Origin: Streptomyces halobius
Lineage (GTDB): Bacteria; Actinomycetota; Actinomycetes; Streptomycetales; Streptomycetaceae
Length of the DNA: 64,000 nt
Reading direction: 5' to 3'
Assembly (NCBI RefSeq): GCF_023277745.1
Contig: NZ_CP086322.1
Coordinates: forward strand, 8,308,001-8,372,000
Below the pieces are notes generated by a model. The model saw nothing but the letters and a program-made list of their open reading frames with translations. It was not told the origin of the DNA and made no database searches. Of this stretch, positions 50,279 to 59,333 are shown one piece after another (the stretch's first letter is position 1; every line of letters begins with the position of its first letter). Position numbers and translations under genes: made by a program.

Positions 50279-51395
50279 AGTCCCGGGAGCCGGAGTTGGC
50301 CTTCGTCCGCAGGATGACGTCCAGCTGGGCGGCGGTGGGCTCGGCACCGTAGAGGAACGCGTACTGGCGGACCACCTCGTCCCGCAGCCCCGGCGCCCCG
50401 GTGCCGTGCACCAGACCGGCGAGCCACTGCCACATCAACGGCGACTCCTGGCTGGGCGGGTCCCAGCGGTAGCCGCCCAGCGGCACCTTGTAGACGCGGC
50501 GCTCGCGCACCGCCCGCAGGGTCGCCAGCGCCGGTTCAGCGTAGAGATCCTTCGGGGCGGCCGGCCCGAAGTTGCCCAGCAGGATGATGTCGGGGTCCCA
50601 TTTCAGGAGCTGTTCCCTGTCGATGGTGACCTGCTCGTCGTCGACCCTGGCCGCGGGGTTGCGGGCGCCGACGAGCTCGGTGACGTAGTGGTTGTAGGAG
50701 GCGCCGCCCCCGGCCTGCAGTCCGTCGGCGGCGCCGCGCAGATAGAGCACGGACGGCGCGTTCTCGGCGCCCGCACCGGACGCGGGAAGCCGGCCGCGCA
50801 GCCGCTTCAGGGCCGTACGCATCCCGTTCACCATCTTCTCGGCGCGTTGCTGCTTGCCGAGCAGCTTGCCGTAGAGGGTGATGGCGCCCTCCAGGTCCTT
50901 CTGGGTGCCGTAGGTGAGCCGGGCGACGGTCAGCCCGGCCTTGCGCAGTGGTTCGACGATGCCCGGACCGCGGTCGCCCCACTGGATCACCACATCCGGT
51001 TCCAGCGCGAGCACGCTCTCCACGTTGGGTGCGAACTCGGCGCCGGCGACCTCGGTGGGGACCTTGAGCAACTCGGGGTGGGCCGTGCCGAGGAAGCTGC
51101 CCTCGATCGCGGTGCGCGAGGCGGCGTTCATTCCGGCCAGCACCTCAGGCCCGCCGTTGACGGCCACCACCATGGAGGCGGCGGGCAGCGGGATGGTCAC
51201 CACCCGGCGGGCCGGGCGCGGCAGTTCGACGGTGGCGCCGGTCAGGTCGGTGACGCGGAGTCCGTCACCGGTGCCGGCCGCGGGTTCGGCCCGCCCGCAG
51301 GCCGTGCCGAGAATGGGCAGGGTGGCTGCGGCGAGGGCGCCGCCCAGCAGTCGGCGGCGTGAGACGTCAGGGCTCGGCACGGTGGGTCCAGGCAT
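50259..51395 (-). CDS. ABC transporter substrate-binding lipoprotein (BtuF/FepB type)
   Basis: A 378-residue cluster A binding protein. Signal: DVSRRRLLGGALAAATLPIL with a twin Arg, then GTACG lipobox-like Cys. Binding folds: VVTIPLPAASMVVAVNGGPE, NVESVLALEPDVVIQWGDRG and ILLGNFGPAAPKDL, typical of siderophore/cobalamin receptors. ATG 51395 has GGAGAGG upstream. First gene of a five-gene operon and 190 bp downstream of a cobalamin riboswitch, so B12 or a precursor is the likely ligand. Confidence 0.92.
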   Translation of the reverse strand: MPGPTVPSPDVSRRRLLGGALAAATLPILGTACGRAEPAAGTGDGLRVTDLTGATVELPRPARRVVTIPLPAASMVVAVNGGPEVLAGMNAASRTAIEGSFLGTAHPELLKVPTEVAGAEFAPNVESVLALEPDVVIQWGDRGPGIVEPLRKAGLTVARLTYGTQKDLEGAITLYGKLLGKQQRAEKMVNGMRTALKRLRGRLPASGAGAENAPSVLYLRGAADGLQAGGGASYNHYVTELVGARNPAARVDDEQVTIDREQLLKWDPDIILLGNFGPAAPKDLYAEPALATLRAVRERRVYKVPLGGYRWDPPSQESPLMWQWLAGLVHGTGAPGLRDEVVRQYAFLYGAEPTAAQLDVILRTKANSGSRDYDDFGR

Positions 51396-51996
51396 CCGGG
51401 ATCCTCTCCGGTCCGGAGCACGGGCCACCAGGGGACCGGCACCCGGGACCGCAACGCACTCCGGCCACGGCCCACTGGGCCGCCGGCCGCGCACGCCGAG
51501 CACCCGAACGGGTCTGCCGCGTCTGTCGCCGCCGCAGACCTCATGCACGCCTCCTGGGGTCCACGCCCCGTGGATGGTGTCCGCGACAGGTCAGTGTCCT
51601 GACTCCCGGATCGCCGCTCGCCCCGACCTTCCAGCATCGCTGCCGTGGTCTCCGTGGGGTCCGCTCCCCGGTCACAGTGGCGGGACCGTGCCGGATTCTC
51701 ACCGGCTTCCTGGCTCCCGTCGCGCAGTTCGTCGGGCACACAGTAGCCAACCCGCCTGCAGGGGGAAAAGGAGAGCCCGTTCACACTGATGCACGGGGGG
51801 CGCGAGCCAGGGGGCGTGAGCGCGGGACGAGCGGGCGCGAGTCGCCGACGCGTACGGGCACGAGCGGGCACGAGTCGCCGCGTAGGGATGCCCTCGCCCA
51901 ACACCCGGGCGGGAGCCTCGTCGGGCAGCTGTATCTTGCGGGGGATCTTGCGGGCGGCACAGTTTCCTTGCGTCAAGGGGCGGGGACAGGGTTCCC
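51396..51996. other. Divergent leader region with riboswitch
   Basis: Contains the cobalamin riboswitch (51585-51756, minus strand), its 3' leader to the binding-protein gene, and the promoter region of the plus-strand hydrolase. A short GTG/ATG frame follows GGAGG at 51548 but shows no protein-like text. Near 51820-51880 GGGCACGAGCGGGCACGAGT and similar repeats lie before the hydrolase. Confidence 0.5.
51585..51756 (-). ncRNA. Cobalamin riboswitch
   Basis: On the minus strand in order: GGGAGCCAGGAAGCCGGTGA, GAATCCGGCACGGTCCCGCC, ACTGTGACCGGGGAGCGG, then the B12-box-like GGAGTCAGGACACTGACCTG. GGCGGGT (51756-51750) and ACCTGTC (51591-51585) can form P1 with G-U pairs. It precedes the binding-protein/permease/ATPase operon, where adenosyl- or methylcobalamin would shut off expression. 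Confidence 0.93.
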
Positions 51997-53184
51997 ATGC
52001 CCGATCGTTCTCCTCAGTTTCGCCGTGTCCGCGCCGCATCGTCCGGGTCTCGGCGCGGGATCACGATGGCGGCTGTGATGGCTGTGGTGGCTGCTGCCCT
52101 GGCTGTCGGAGGTGCTCCGGCGCGGGCTGGTGGTTCGGCTGACGTCGTGCGGCAGGCTCTGGTCCACCTGGTGCGCGATGACGGGTACCCCGCCGCCTTG
52201 GCCGCGGACCGCGGCCGTCACGGTCGTATCCGCCACTACACCGCCGGTGTCGCGGACTTGAGGACCGGGGCGGAGGTGCCGGTCAACGGGCAGGTGCGGG
52301 TGGGGAGCAACACCAAGACGTTCACCGCCACCGTCGTCCTGCAGCTGGTCGGGGAGGGCAGGGTCGCCCTCGGCGCCCCGGTCGAGAAGTATCTGCCGAA
52401 CCTGGTGCGGGGCAAGGGCATCGACGGTCGCCGCATCACGGTACGTCAGCTGCTGCAGCACACCAGCGGACTGCCCAACTACACCGACTTCATCGGCGAC
52501 CCGACCGGCAAGGAGCGCCATACCTACGTCCGGCCCCGCGCACTGCTCGACCTGGCGCTGGCGCACAAGGCGCACTTCGCTCCCGGGGCCCGCTGGGAGT
52601 ACAGCAACACCAACTACCTCCTGGCCGGCCTGATCATCGAGAAGGTCACCGGCCGCCCGCTGGCGGAGGAAATCACCCGCCGGGTCATCGAGCGCATCGG
52701 ACTGCGCCACACCTACTTCCCCGCCGCGGGCGACGAGAGCATCCGGGAAGCCCACCCGGAGGGGTACGCCGCGAAGGGCGGGGGAGTGATGAAGAACATC
52801 ACGGAGCTGGACCCCTCCTGGGCCTGGGCCGCCGGGCAGATGATCTCCACCCCCGGCGACCTGAACCGCTTCTTCTCGGCCCTGCTCGGCGGCAGATTCC
52901 TGCGGCCCGCGCAGCTCGCCCGGATGCGCACCACCGTCGCAGTCCCCGCCGGCCGTCTGTGGCCCGGTGCCCGCTACGGGCTGGGCGTGATCGGTACGCC
53001 GATGAGCTGCGGCGGTCTGATGTGGGGGCACGGCGGTGACATCCCCGGCTACGGGACGCGTACAGGGGTCACCGATGACGGCCGTGCCTTCACGGTCGCC
53101 GTCACCGCGGACTCGGACTCCGCACCCGTCAGACAAGGCCCCGCCGATGTCCAGGCCGCCGTCGACACCGCCTTGTGCAGGTGA
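51997..53184 (+). CDS. Secreted serine hydrolase (class C beta-lactamase/DD-peptidase fold)
   Basis: A 395-residue exported enzyme. Signal peptide ITMAAVMAVVAAALAVGGAP then ARAGG. Catalytic motifs: Ser-x-x-Lys in VRVGSNTKTFTATVVLQL, Tyr-x-Asn in WEYSNTNYLLAGLIIEKV, and the third box as HGG in LMWGHGGDIPGYGTRTG. Members cleave D-Ala-D-Ala peptides or esters. About 31% of the layout is shared with the hydrolase at 57657 by eye (same order and spacing); they may be paralogues. Confidence 0.9.
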   Translation: MPDRSPQFRRVRAASSGSRRGITMAAVMAVVAAALAVGGAPARAGGSADVVRQALVHLVRDDGYPAALAADRGRHGRIRHYTAGVADLRTGAEVPVNGQVRVGSNTKTFTATVVLQLVGEGRVALGAPVEKYLPNLVRGKGIDGRRITVRQLLQHTSGLPNYTDFIGDPTGKERHTYVRPRALLDLALAHKAHFAPGARWEYSNTNYLLAGLIIEKVTGRPLAEEITRRVIERIGLRHTYFPAAGDESIREAHPEGYAAKGGGVMKNITELDPSWAWAAGQMISTPGDLNRFFSALLGGRFLRPAQLARMRTTVAVPAGRLWPGARYGLGVIGTPMSCGGLMWGHGGDIPGYGTRTGVTDDGRAFTVAVTADSDSAPVRQGPADVQAAVDTALCR

Positions 53185-53410
53185 CGGGTGACAGCCGGCG
53201 CTCGTGGTGACGGTACGTCCGGTCGGTCCGGGCTGTACTGATCCGGGGATCGGGGCGCGCCGGGCTGCGGCCCGCGCGCGGCCGCGTGTGCGGGGGCGTG
53301 GCGGTGGGGCCGGGTGGGATGCATGGTGCACGCGGCGGCAAGGTCTCCGAGGGGGATCAGATGTGGGGCGCAAGGGCCACCTGTCCCGGGCATGGGGGCC
53401 GGTCAGCCCC

Positions 53411-53425
53411 TGCCCCGTAGGGGTA
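53411..53425. promoter_or_regulatory. Possible CsoR operator
   Basis: TGCCCC-GTA-GGGGTA, a G/C-tract dyad of the type bound by CsoR copper sensors, lies 49 bp before the copper ATPase start. Confidence 0.5.
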
Positions 53426-53473
53426 GCCGCGCGAGGCTGGAGGGGAGCGAACACGCAGGGAGGGCGATCCGCC

Positions 53474-56203
53474 ATGGGAGTCGCCGATGTCGTCGTGGTG
53501 GTCTCCGCCGCCGTCCTGATCGCCGGGTTGGGCTGGTTCTTCTTCGGCCCGCGCCGGGCCCGTGCCGCACGGCTGGAGGGCGGGGTGCAGCGGGCCGAAG
53601 TGACGGTGCGCGGCGGCTACAGCCCCAACGTCATCAAGGTCCGCCAGGGAGTGCCGGTGGAGCTGGTCTTCGACCGGCAGGAGTCGGGGGAGTGCACCTC
53701 CCGGGTCGTCTTCCCCGACCTGCGGGTCAGCGCCGGACTGCCGGCGTACGCACGCACCGCCGTGCGCCTTCGCCCGTCCGACACCGGTTCCTTCGGCTTC
53801 ACGTGCGGGATGAACATGATCCACGGCACGCTGCTGGTGGAACCGGACGGTGGCCAGGAGACCGATGCCGGCCCGGACGGTGGCCGTCCCGCAGCCCGCA
53901 CGGCGGGGCCGGTGGACAGCGAGGCCACTGCGGCACAGGCCGAGGCCGCGGATGCCGCCGAGCGGGCGGCCGAGATCGCGGATCTGACCCGCCGGGTCGC
54001 TGTCGGCGCGCTGCTCACCCTGCCGGTGGTCTTCGCGGTGATGGCGCATGAGCTGTTCGGCGCCGACTGGGTGCCGGGCTGGCTGCTGAACCACTGGCTG
54101 CAACTGGCGTTGATCACGCCGGTGATGTTCTACACGGGGCGGCCGATCCACTCCACCGGCTGGCTGGCCCTCAAGCACCGCGGCGCGGAGATGAACAGCC
54201 TCATCACGCTCGGCACGAGCGCCGCCTACGGCTACAGCCTGCTGGTCACGCTCGCGCCCGGTCTGCTGCCGGAGGAAGTGCGCGAGGTGTACTTCGAGGC
54301 GGTCGGCGTGATCCTCACCCTCATCCTGCTCGGTCGGCTGCTGGAGGCCCGTGCGAAGGCCGGTACCGGCGAGGCCATCCGCGCCCTGCTCGGCCTGCGG
54401 GCACGTACCGCCCGGGTGCTGCGCGACGGCGCCGAGACCGAGATCCCCGTGGAAGACGTGGCCGTCGGCGACGAGGTGGTGATCCGGCCCGGGGAGAAGG
54501 TGCCGGTGGACGCCGAGGTGCTGTCGGGCTCCTCCGCGGTGGACGAAGCGATGGTGACGGGCGAGCCGATGCCGGTCGGCAAGCGGGCCGGGGACACGGT
54601 GATCGGGGCGACCGTGAACGGCACCGGCAGTTTGCGGGTGCGCGCGAGCAAGGTCGGCGCCGACACCGTGCTCGCGCAGATCATCCGCATGGTGCGGGCC
54701 GCCCAGGCGTCCAAGGCCCCGATCCAGCGGCTGGCCGACGCGGTCTCCGGCTACTTCGTGCCCGTGGTCATCGCCATCGCCGTCGTCACGTTCGCCGTGT
54801 GGTTCACCGTCGGCCCGGCCCCGGCGCTGACTCTCGCGCTGGTCTCCGCGGTCGCGGTGCTGATCATCGCCTGCCCGTGCGCGCTGGGCCTGGCCACCCC
54901 GTTGTCCGTCATGGTGGGCACCGGCAAGGGCGCCCAGGCGGGCATTCTGATCCGTTCCGCCGAAGCCTTGGAGACCGCGCACAAGCTCGACACGGTCGTG
55001 TTCGACAAGACCGGCACGGTCACCGCGGGCAAGCCCGTGCTGACGGACGTGCGGACGGCCGACGGCCTCGACGAGACGGAGCTGCTGACGCTGGTGGTCG
55101 CGGCCGAGGAGCTGAGCGAGCACCCCCTCGCGGCGGCGATCGTCGCCGGTGCCCGGGAGCGCGGCCTCACCTGGACCACGGCGGGCGACTTCGACTCGGT
55201 CACCGGCCAAGGCGTGCGAGCCACCGTCGACGGCCACGCCGTGCTCGTCGGCACCGCCCGGCTGCTCGACGACGCGGGGATCGACACCAGCGTCCTCGCC
55301 CCCATCGCGGCGGATCTGTCCGCCCAGGGCAAGACTTCCGTCCTCGCGGCCGTCGACGGCCGGCCCGCCGGAGTGCTCGCCGTCGCCGACACCGTCAAGG
55401 ACGACTCCGCGGCCGCGATCGCCGCCCTGCACCGGCTCGGACTGGAGGTGGCCGTCATCACCGGCGACAACGCCGACACGGCGGCCGCGATCGCCCGCCA
55501 GGTGGGCGTGCGCCGTGTCCTGGCCGAGGTGCTGCCCGAGCACAAGGCCGACGAGATTCGCCGGCTGCAGCGCGAGGGCCGCACCGTGGGCATGGTCGGC
55601 GACGGCATCAACGATGCCCCCGCTCTGGCCGCGGCCGATGTCGGCCTCGCCATCGGCACCGGCACCGATGTGGCCATCGAGGCCGCCGACATCACCCTCA
55701 TCTCCGGCTCGCTGACCGGAGTGGTCACCGCCATCCAGCTGTCGCGCGCCACGATGCGCAACATCCGGCAGAACCTGTTCTTCGCCCTGGTCTACAACGC
55801 CGTCGGCATCCCTCTCGCCGCCGGGGCGCTGTACCCGCTGTGGGGCATCCGCCTCAGCCCGATGGTCGCCGCGGCCGCCATGGCCCTGTCCTCCCTGTCC
55901 GTCGTCACCAACGCATCGCGCCTGCGCCGCTGGGGGCCCGCCACCTCATCGGCACCCGCCACGGTGGAACCCGTCGAACCCATGGTTGAATCCGCCGCCC
56001 AGCGACAGAGCGACGACAATCCGACGGTGGATCCGGTGTGCGGCATGTCCGTCGACCCGGCGGCCGCCGCCGCACGGCGCGATACCGCGACCGGCAGCTA
56101 CTTCTTCTGCTCCGCCCCGTGCGCGAGCGCCTTCGACGACGATCCGGACAGTTACCGCACATCCACGACCAGCGATACGCACGACGGAGGTGGACCACAG
56201 TGA
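53474..56203 (+). CDS. Copper P1B-type ATPase with cupredoxin and YHS domains
   Basis: A 909-residue copper-export ATPase. The N-terminus has a membrane anchor ([20 protein letters not shown]) and a cupredoxin-like domain ([51 protein letters not shown] with Cys/Met/His ligands) in place of the usual heavy-metal-associated domains. The ATPase core follows: phosphatase TGEP, metal site [29 protein letters not shown] in [10 protein letters not shown], and [14 protein letters not shown]. The C-terminus has a YHS domain ([26 protein letters not shown]). ATG 53474 has GGGAGGG upstream. The CsoR gene overlaps its stop codon. Confidence 0.94.
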   Translation: MGVADVVVVVSAAVLIAGLGWFFFGPRRARAARLEGGVQRAEVTVRGGYSPNVIKVRQGVPVELVFDRQESGECTSRVVFPDLRVSAGLPAYARTAVRLRPSDTGSFGFTCGMNMIHGTLLVEPDGGQETDAGPDGGRPAARTAGPVDSEATAAQAEAADAAERAAEIADLTRRVAVGALLTLPVVFAVMAHELFGADWVPGWLLNHWLQLALITPVMFYTGRPIHSTGWLALKHRGAEMNSLITLGTSAAYGYSLLVTLAPGLLPEEVREVYFEAVGVILTLILLGRLLEARAKAGTGEAIRALLGLRARTARVLRDGAETEIPVEDVAVGDEVVIRPGEKVPVDAEVLSGSSAVDEAMVTGEPMPVGKRAGDTVIGATVNGTGSLRVRASKVGADTVLAQIIRMVRAAQASKAPIQRLADAVSGYFVPVVIAIAVVTFAVWFTVGPAPALTLALVSAVAVLIIACPCALGLATPLSVMVGTGKGAQAGILIRSAEALETAHKLDTVVFDKTGTVTAGKPVLTDVRTADGLDETELLTLVVAAEELSEHPLAAAIVAGARERGLTWTTAGDFDSVTGQGVRATVDGHAVLVGTARLLDDAGIDTSVLAPIAADLSAQGKTSVLAAVDGRPAGVLAVADTVKDDSAAAIAALHRLGLEVAVITGDNADTAAAIARQVGVRRVLAEVLPEHKADEIRRLQREGRTVGMVGDGINDAPALAAADVGLAIGTGTDVAIEAADITLISGSLTGVVTAIQLSRATMRNIRQNLFFALVYNAVGIPLAAGALYPLWGIRLSPMVAAAAMALSSLSVVTNASRLRRWGPATSSAPATVEPVEPMVESAAQRQSDDNPTVDPVCGMSVDPAAAAARRDTATGSYFFCSAPCASAFDDDPDSYRTSTTSDTHDGGGPQ

Positions 56204-56559
56204 CCACCGTCCCCGCCCACAACCGCACCGCGGACGCGACACCGAACCCGAACCCGCACTTGAGCCGGAACCCGCACCAGCCCGGATACGCCGAACACAA
56301 GGCCGACCACCTCGCCCGGCTGCACAAGGTCGAGGGCCAGGTGCGCGGAGTGACCCGCATGGTGACCGACGATCGGTACTGCATCGACGTCCTGACCCAG
56401 ATCAGCGCCGTCACCCGCGCTCTGCAGGAAGTGGCGCTCGGTCTGCTCGACGAGCACGTGCGCAACTGCGTGGCCGATGCGGCGCGTTCGGACCCGGCCG
56501 AGGGCGCCACCAAGCTCGACGAACTCACCATCGCGCTGCGCCGAACGCTGCGCCTGTGA
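56200..56559 (+). CDS. csoR: CsoR-family copper-sensing repressor
   Basis: A 119-residue DUF156 regulator: [40 protein letters not shown] with the first Cys, and [13 protein letters not shown] with His and the second Cys, the Cys-His-Cys Cu(I) site. It should repress the ATPase operon until copper binds. GTG 56200 overlaps the ATPase stop (GTGA) and has GGAGG eight bases upstream. Confidence 0.93.
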   Translation: MTTVPAHNRTADATPNPNPHLSRNPHQPGYAEHKADHLARLHKVEGQVRGVTRMVTDDRYCIDVLTQISAVTRALQEVALGLLDEHVRNCVADAARSDPAEGATKLDELTIALRRTLRL

Positions 56560-56638
56560 TCCGTCGCGGCACCGGGGAGAGCCGGGACCGCGAGGGCGCC
56601 CCTTGGCCGGCGGCATCGCTCATGGCCGGCAAGGCAGT

Positions 56639-56690
56639 CGGCCGGAACGGCCCTCCTTGAGCAACGGCCGGATCGGCCATCCTTGAGTTC
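56639..56690 (+). repeat. 26-bp tandem repeat with small hairpins
   Basis: Two consecutive 26-bp units, each CGGCCGGA-CGGCC-TCCTTGAG in form, with five-base-pair GGCCG/CGGCC hairpins. They lie after csoR and before the DUF4345-like gene and may act as tandem weak terminators. Confidence 0.7.
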
Positions 56691-56794
56691 CGGCTCCGGC
56701 GGCAGCGTCCCCAGTGGCGCCATCTCCTCGTCGGTGGGGCCATTCGGGGGCGGGGTCCCTCGTCGAGGAGGGGCAGGGGAGGGGCGGTGGGTTC

Positions 56795-57193
56795 ATGGCC
56801 AGGGTCACGGTGCTCCGGTGGCTCGGACTGGCAATGGGATACGCCTGCGTGGCGATCGGGCTCTTCCACGTACTGGCCGGGAACTCCTCGGTGCCGGGCG
56901 CGGGTTCGGCCGGCCCGACGGTCGACAGCCTGGGGCGGTTCTTCGGCGCGATCTTCGCCGGTTACGGCCTCGGCTGGCTCTGGACGGCCCGGCAGTCACC
57001 GATCCCCGCGACGGCGGTGCGGTGGCTGACCGGGGTGTTCCTGCTGGGTGCGCTCGGACGGCTGCTGTCGCTCGCCGTGCACGGGTGGCCGCACTGGTTC
57101 CAGGTGGTGCTGGCGGTCGTCGAACTGACGCTCTCGCCGCTGCTCTTCTGGCTGGCGGATGCCGAGGAGAAGGCTCTGCGAGTTCGGGGCTGA
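56795..57193 (+). CDS. DUF4345-like membrane protein
   Basis: A 132-residue protein with four hydrophobic helices: LRWLGLAMGYACVAIGLFHV, FFGAIFAGYGLGWLWTARQS, VRWLTGVFLLGALGRLLSLA and LAVVELTLSPLLFWLADA. This is the DUF4345 layout; function unknown. ATG 56795 has GGGAGGGG upstream; the frame open from 56714 lacks support. Confidence 0.82.
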   Translation: MARVTVLRWLGLAMGYACVAIGLFHVLAGNSSVPGAGSAGPTVDSLGRFFGAIFAGYGLGWLWTARQSPIPATAVRWLTGVFLLGALGRLLSLAVHGWPHWFQVVLAVVELTLSPLLFWLADAEEKALRVRG

Positions 57194-57360
57194 GGGCGCT
57201 CGGCCGGCCCGTCGGGGCAGTTGTGGTTGATTGCGCTGGACGCACCAAACGCCCTGACCTGCCGAGCTGCTGGTGAGTACCGGCGTCCCCCGCGCGGGCC
57301 GCGGCGGAGGCCGCCGTCATGCCCGCGACGCCGAGGCTGCCGAGGACGGCGGCGGCCTGT

Positions 57361-57547
57361 TCAGCCCATGACCGCGGTGGCTTCGACCTCGACCAGACGG
57401 TCGGGTACGTCCCGTGCCGCAACACCCAGCAGCGTGGCCGGCGGTACCGGGGTGACCCCGAGCTTCGCGGCCGCCCGGGAGATCCCCTCAAGGAGCAGAG
57501 GCATCTTGTCGGGGGTCCAGTCGACGACGTAGACGGGGATCTGGCAA
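57361..57547 (-). pseudogene. RidA-family (YjgF) C-terminal fragment
   Basis: On the minus strand: VYVVDWTPDKMPLLLEGISR, AAAKLGVTPVPPATLLGVAA, RDVPDRLVEVEATAVMG and stop, matching the second half of RidA enamine deaminases, including the Arg-less VEVEA ending. The N-terminal half is missing; an upstream piece in the same strand is unrelated. Remnant. Confidence 0.7.
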
Positions 57548-57656
57548 GAACTGCCAGCCCCGCGCCCTCGCCCAACGATCAACCTTGAAGCTCGCGTTCG
57601 GCGTCTCCACCACCACAGGGGCAGGACCCTGCCCCTCGGCGACTGGAGGCACACCC

Positions 57657-58886
57657 ATGAAGCAGCGGGCTACGCGCACCCCCTTACTCGCTCTGGCAGT
57701 GGCCGCAGCCGTGGGAGCGGCCACGCTCGCCCCGTCCGCATACGCGGCGCAGTCGGATCACGGCCACAACGCGACCCGGGCCGCACTGCGTGATCTGGTC
57801 GAGAAGGGTGAACTTCCCGGGGCTGCCGCCAAGGTCAGGGACAGCAAGGGGAGTTGGTTCGGAGCGTCCGGGTACGCGGACACCGCCACGGGCCGCAAGC
57901 GCTCGGCGGGTGACCACTTCCGCGGGGCCAGCATCACCAAGACGTTCGTCGCGACCGTCCTGCTGCAGCTGGAGGCGGAAGGGAGACTGAGCCTGGACGA
58001 CACGGTCGAGTCATGGCTGCCGGGCTTGGTGCAGGGCAACGGGTACGACGGCAGCAAGATCACTCTGCGTCGGCTCCTCAACCACACCAGCGGCATGGCC
58101 GACTACACCGCGGACCCCGCATTCGTGCACAATGCCGCCGGCCCCGGCTTTCCGGAGCACCGGTACGACACCCATACGCCCGAGGAACTCGTGGCGATCG
58201 CGCTGAAGTACCCTCCACAGCCCGATCCGGAGCGGGCTCCGTTGTACTCGAACACCAACTATGTGATCGCCGGGATGGTCATCGAGAAGGCAACCGGCCA
58301 TTCGTACGGGCAGGAGGCCATCCGCCGCATCATCCAGCCGTTGAAGCTGCACGGGACGTCGTTCCCCGGCACGGCGCCGGAGATGCCGGACCCGCACCCC
58401 GTCGGCTACTCCCGGCTCCACCAGGATGCCCCCGACGCCAAGATCCATGACGCCACCCGGCAGAACATGACCTGGCTGGGCGCAGCCGGCGACGTCATCT
58501 CCACCAGCGGCGACCTCAACCGCTTCCAACGTGCCCTGATGCGAGGCAAGTTGCTGCCCCCTGCGCAGATGAAGGAGATGCTCGACGAGGTGCCGGCGGG
58601 CGAGGGAATCGGGTACGGACTCGGGGTCGAGTTCGCGACGCTGTCCTGTGGCGTGAAGGTGGTGGGCAAGAGCGGCCGTACGAACGGCTCACTGTCCGCG
58701 ATGGTCGGTACGGAGGACGGGAAGCACCAGCTGACGTTCCACATCAACGGTGACTGGCTGCGGGACGGATCGCTCTACGTCAACGTGATCGAGGCGGAGT
58801 TCTGCGGCGCAGTCCCGGCCACGACCGGCACGTCGTCGTCCCCGACAGGGCAGCTCCCCGGCTCCCTCGCCGCCTTCCCTCAATAG
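57657..58886 (+). CDS. Secreted serine hydrolase (DD-peptidase-like)
   Basis: A 409-residue exported enzyme. Signal peptide LLALAVAAAVGAATLAPSAY ending AYA. Motifs: Ser-Ile-Thr-Lys in GASITKTFVATVLLQLEAEG, Tyr-Ser-Asn in PLYSNTNYVIAGMVIEKATG, and KSGRTNG as the third box. Similar in order to the hydrolase at 51997, which shares CVGxxVRxxTSGLxxYT-like text (LNHTSGMADYT here). Acts outside the cell, probably on peptidoglycan peptides. ATG 57657 has GGAGG eight bases upstream. Confidence 0.9.
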   Translation: MKQRATRTPLLALAVAAAVGAATLAPSAYAAQSDHGHNATRAALRDLVEKGELPGAAAKVRDSKGSWFGASGYADTATGRKRSAGDHFRGASITKTFVATVLLQLEAEGRLSLDDTVESWLPGLVQGNGYDGSKITLRRLLNHTSGMADYTADPAFVHNAAGPGFPEHRYDTHTPEELVAIALKYPPQPDPERAPLYSNTNYVIAGMVIEKATGHSYGQEAIRRIIQPLKLHGTSFPGTAPEMPDPHPVGYSRLHQDAPDAKIHDATRQNMTWLGAAGDVISTSGDLNRFQRALMRGKLLPPAQMKEMLDEVPAGEGIGYGLGVEFATLSCGVKVVGKSGRTNGSLSAMVGTEDGKHQLTFHINGDWLRDGSLYVNVIEAEFCGAVPATTGTSSSPTGQLPGSLAAFPQ

Positions 58887-58915
58887 GCCACACCGACACG
58901 TCCGGCCACCGCGGC

Positions 58916-59040
58916 GCCCGACGGCTGCTGCTCGATGGGCAGTCGCCCGGACAGGTCGCGGTCGCGGCCGGCTTCTACGACCAGTCGTACCCGAGCCGGC
59001 ATGTCAAACGGCACGTGGGCATAGCCCCGGGCGCGCTTTG
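58916..59040 (+). pseudogene. AraC-family regulator, C-terminal HTH fragment
   Basis: Reads ARRLLLDGQSPGQVAVAAGF then YDQSYPSRHVKRHVGIAPGA, the second helix-turn-helix of AraC regulators (GFYDQSxxxRHFKRHVGxxPG). No start codon or sensing domain precedes it in frame. Remnant left of the ImmA operon. Confidence 0.75.
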
Positions 59041-59261
59041 CCCACGAGGGCGCGCCGGGATGGCGGCTCAGGCCCCACGGACCGAACTCGTGATGACGGC
59101 TGCCGCCCGGCGCGGAGACCGACGAGGCCCGCTACGGCCGACGCGCCGCGCTGTCACACCGGCTGTGCTTCGACGTCGAGTTGGCGGGCGGCGTACCTTG
59201 GGGCAGAGTCGGCGGGGACGGCTCCGGCGACGGATAGCATCGCCCTGTCGACGAGCAGGGG

Positions 59262-59311
59262 AAAAGCAGCGTCAAGGAAAAAGCAGCGTCAAGGGGAAGG
59301 CAGCGTCAAGA
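59262..59311. repeat. Tandem GCAGCGTCAAGG repeats
   Basis: Three copies of GCAGCGTCAAGG-type units (AGCAGCGTCAAGGAAAA, AGCAGCGTCAAGGGGAA, GGCAGCGTCAAGAGGAA), about 17 bp each, just before the ImmA-like gene. The last copy contains the AGAGGAAGGG that could act as ribosome-binding site for an out-of-frame ATG at 59320. Confidence 0.85.
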
Positions 59312-59333
59312 GGAAGGGCATGTCGCAGCGTTC

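Larger units (their letters stand above)
58887..59333. other. Gap with AraC relic and repeats
   Basis: Contains an AraC-type helix-turn-helix fragment (separate entry), an unplaced coding-like piece (ARYGRRAALSHRLCFDVELA, near 59118-59180), and GCAGCGTCAAGG repeats. No intact gene. Confidence 0.55.

Noticed and set aside
46152..51395. Siderophore uptake operon
   Set aside because: FecCD transporters often carry siderophores and the ferredoxin-like domain would fit, but the cobalamin riboswitch on the same strand directly upstream favours corrinoids. Not excluded.
51396..51548. Short upstream ORF between riboswitch and binding-protein gene
   Set aside because: It has GGAGG near GTG 51548 but merges in frame with the binding-protein gene and gives Arg/Pro-rich text; leader sequence is the simpler reading.
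53357..55543. Minus-strand open frame of 728 codons
   Set aside because: His/Asp/Arg-rich shadow opposite the copper ATPase.
57194..57360. Minus-strand text AEQAAAVLGSLGVAGMTAASA as a gene
   Set aside because: Coding-like but with no start, no identity and only about 40 residues; too weak to list.
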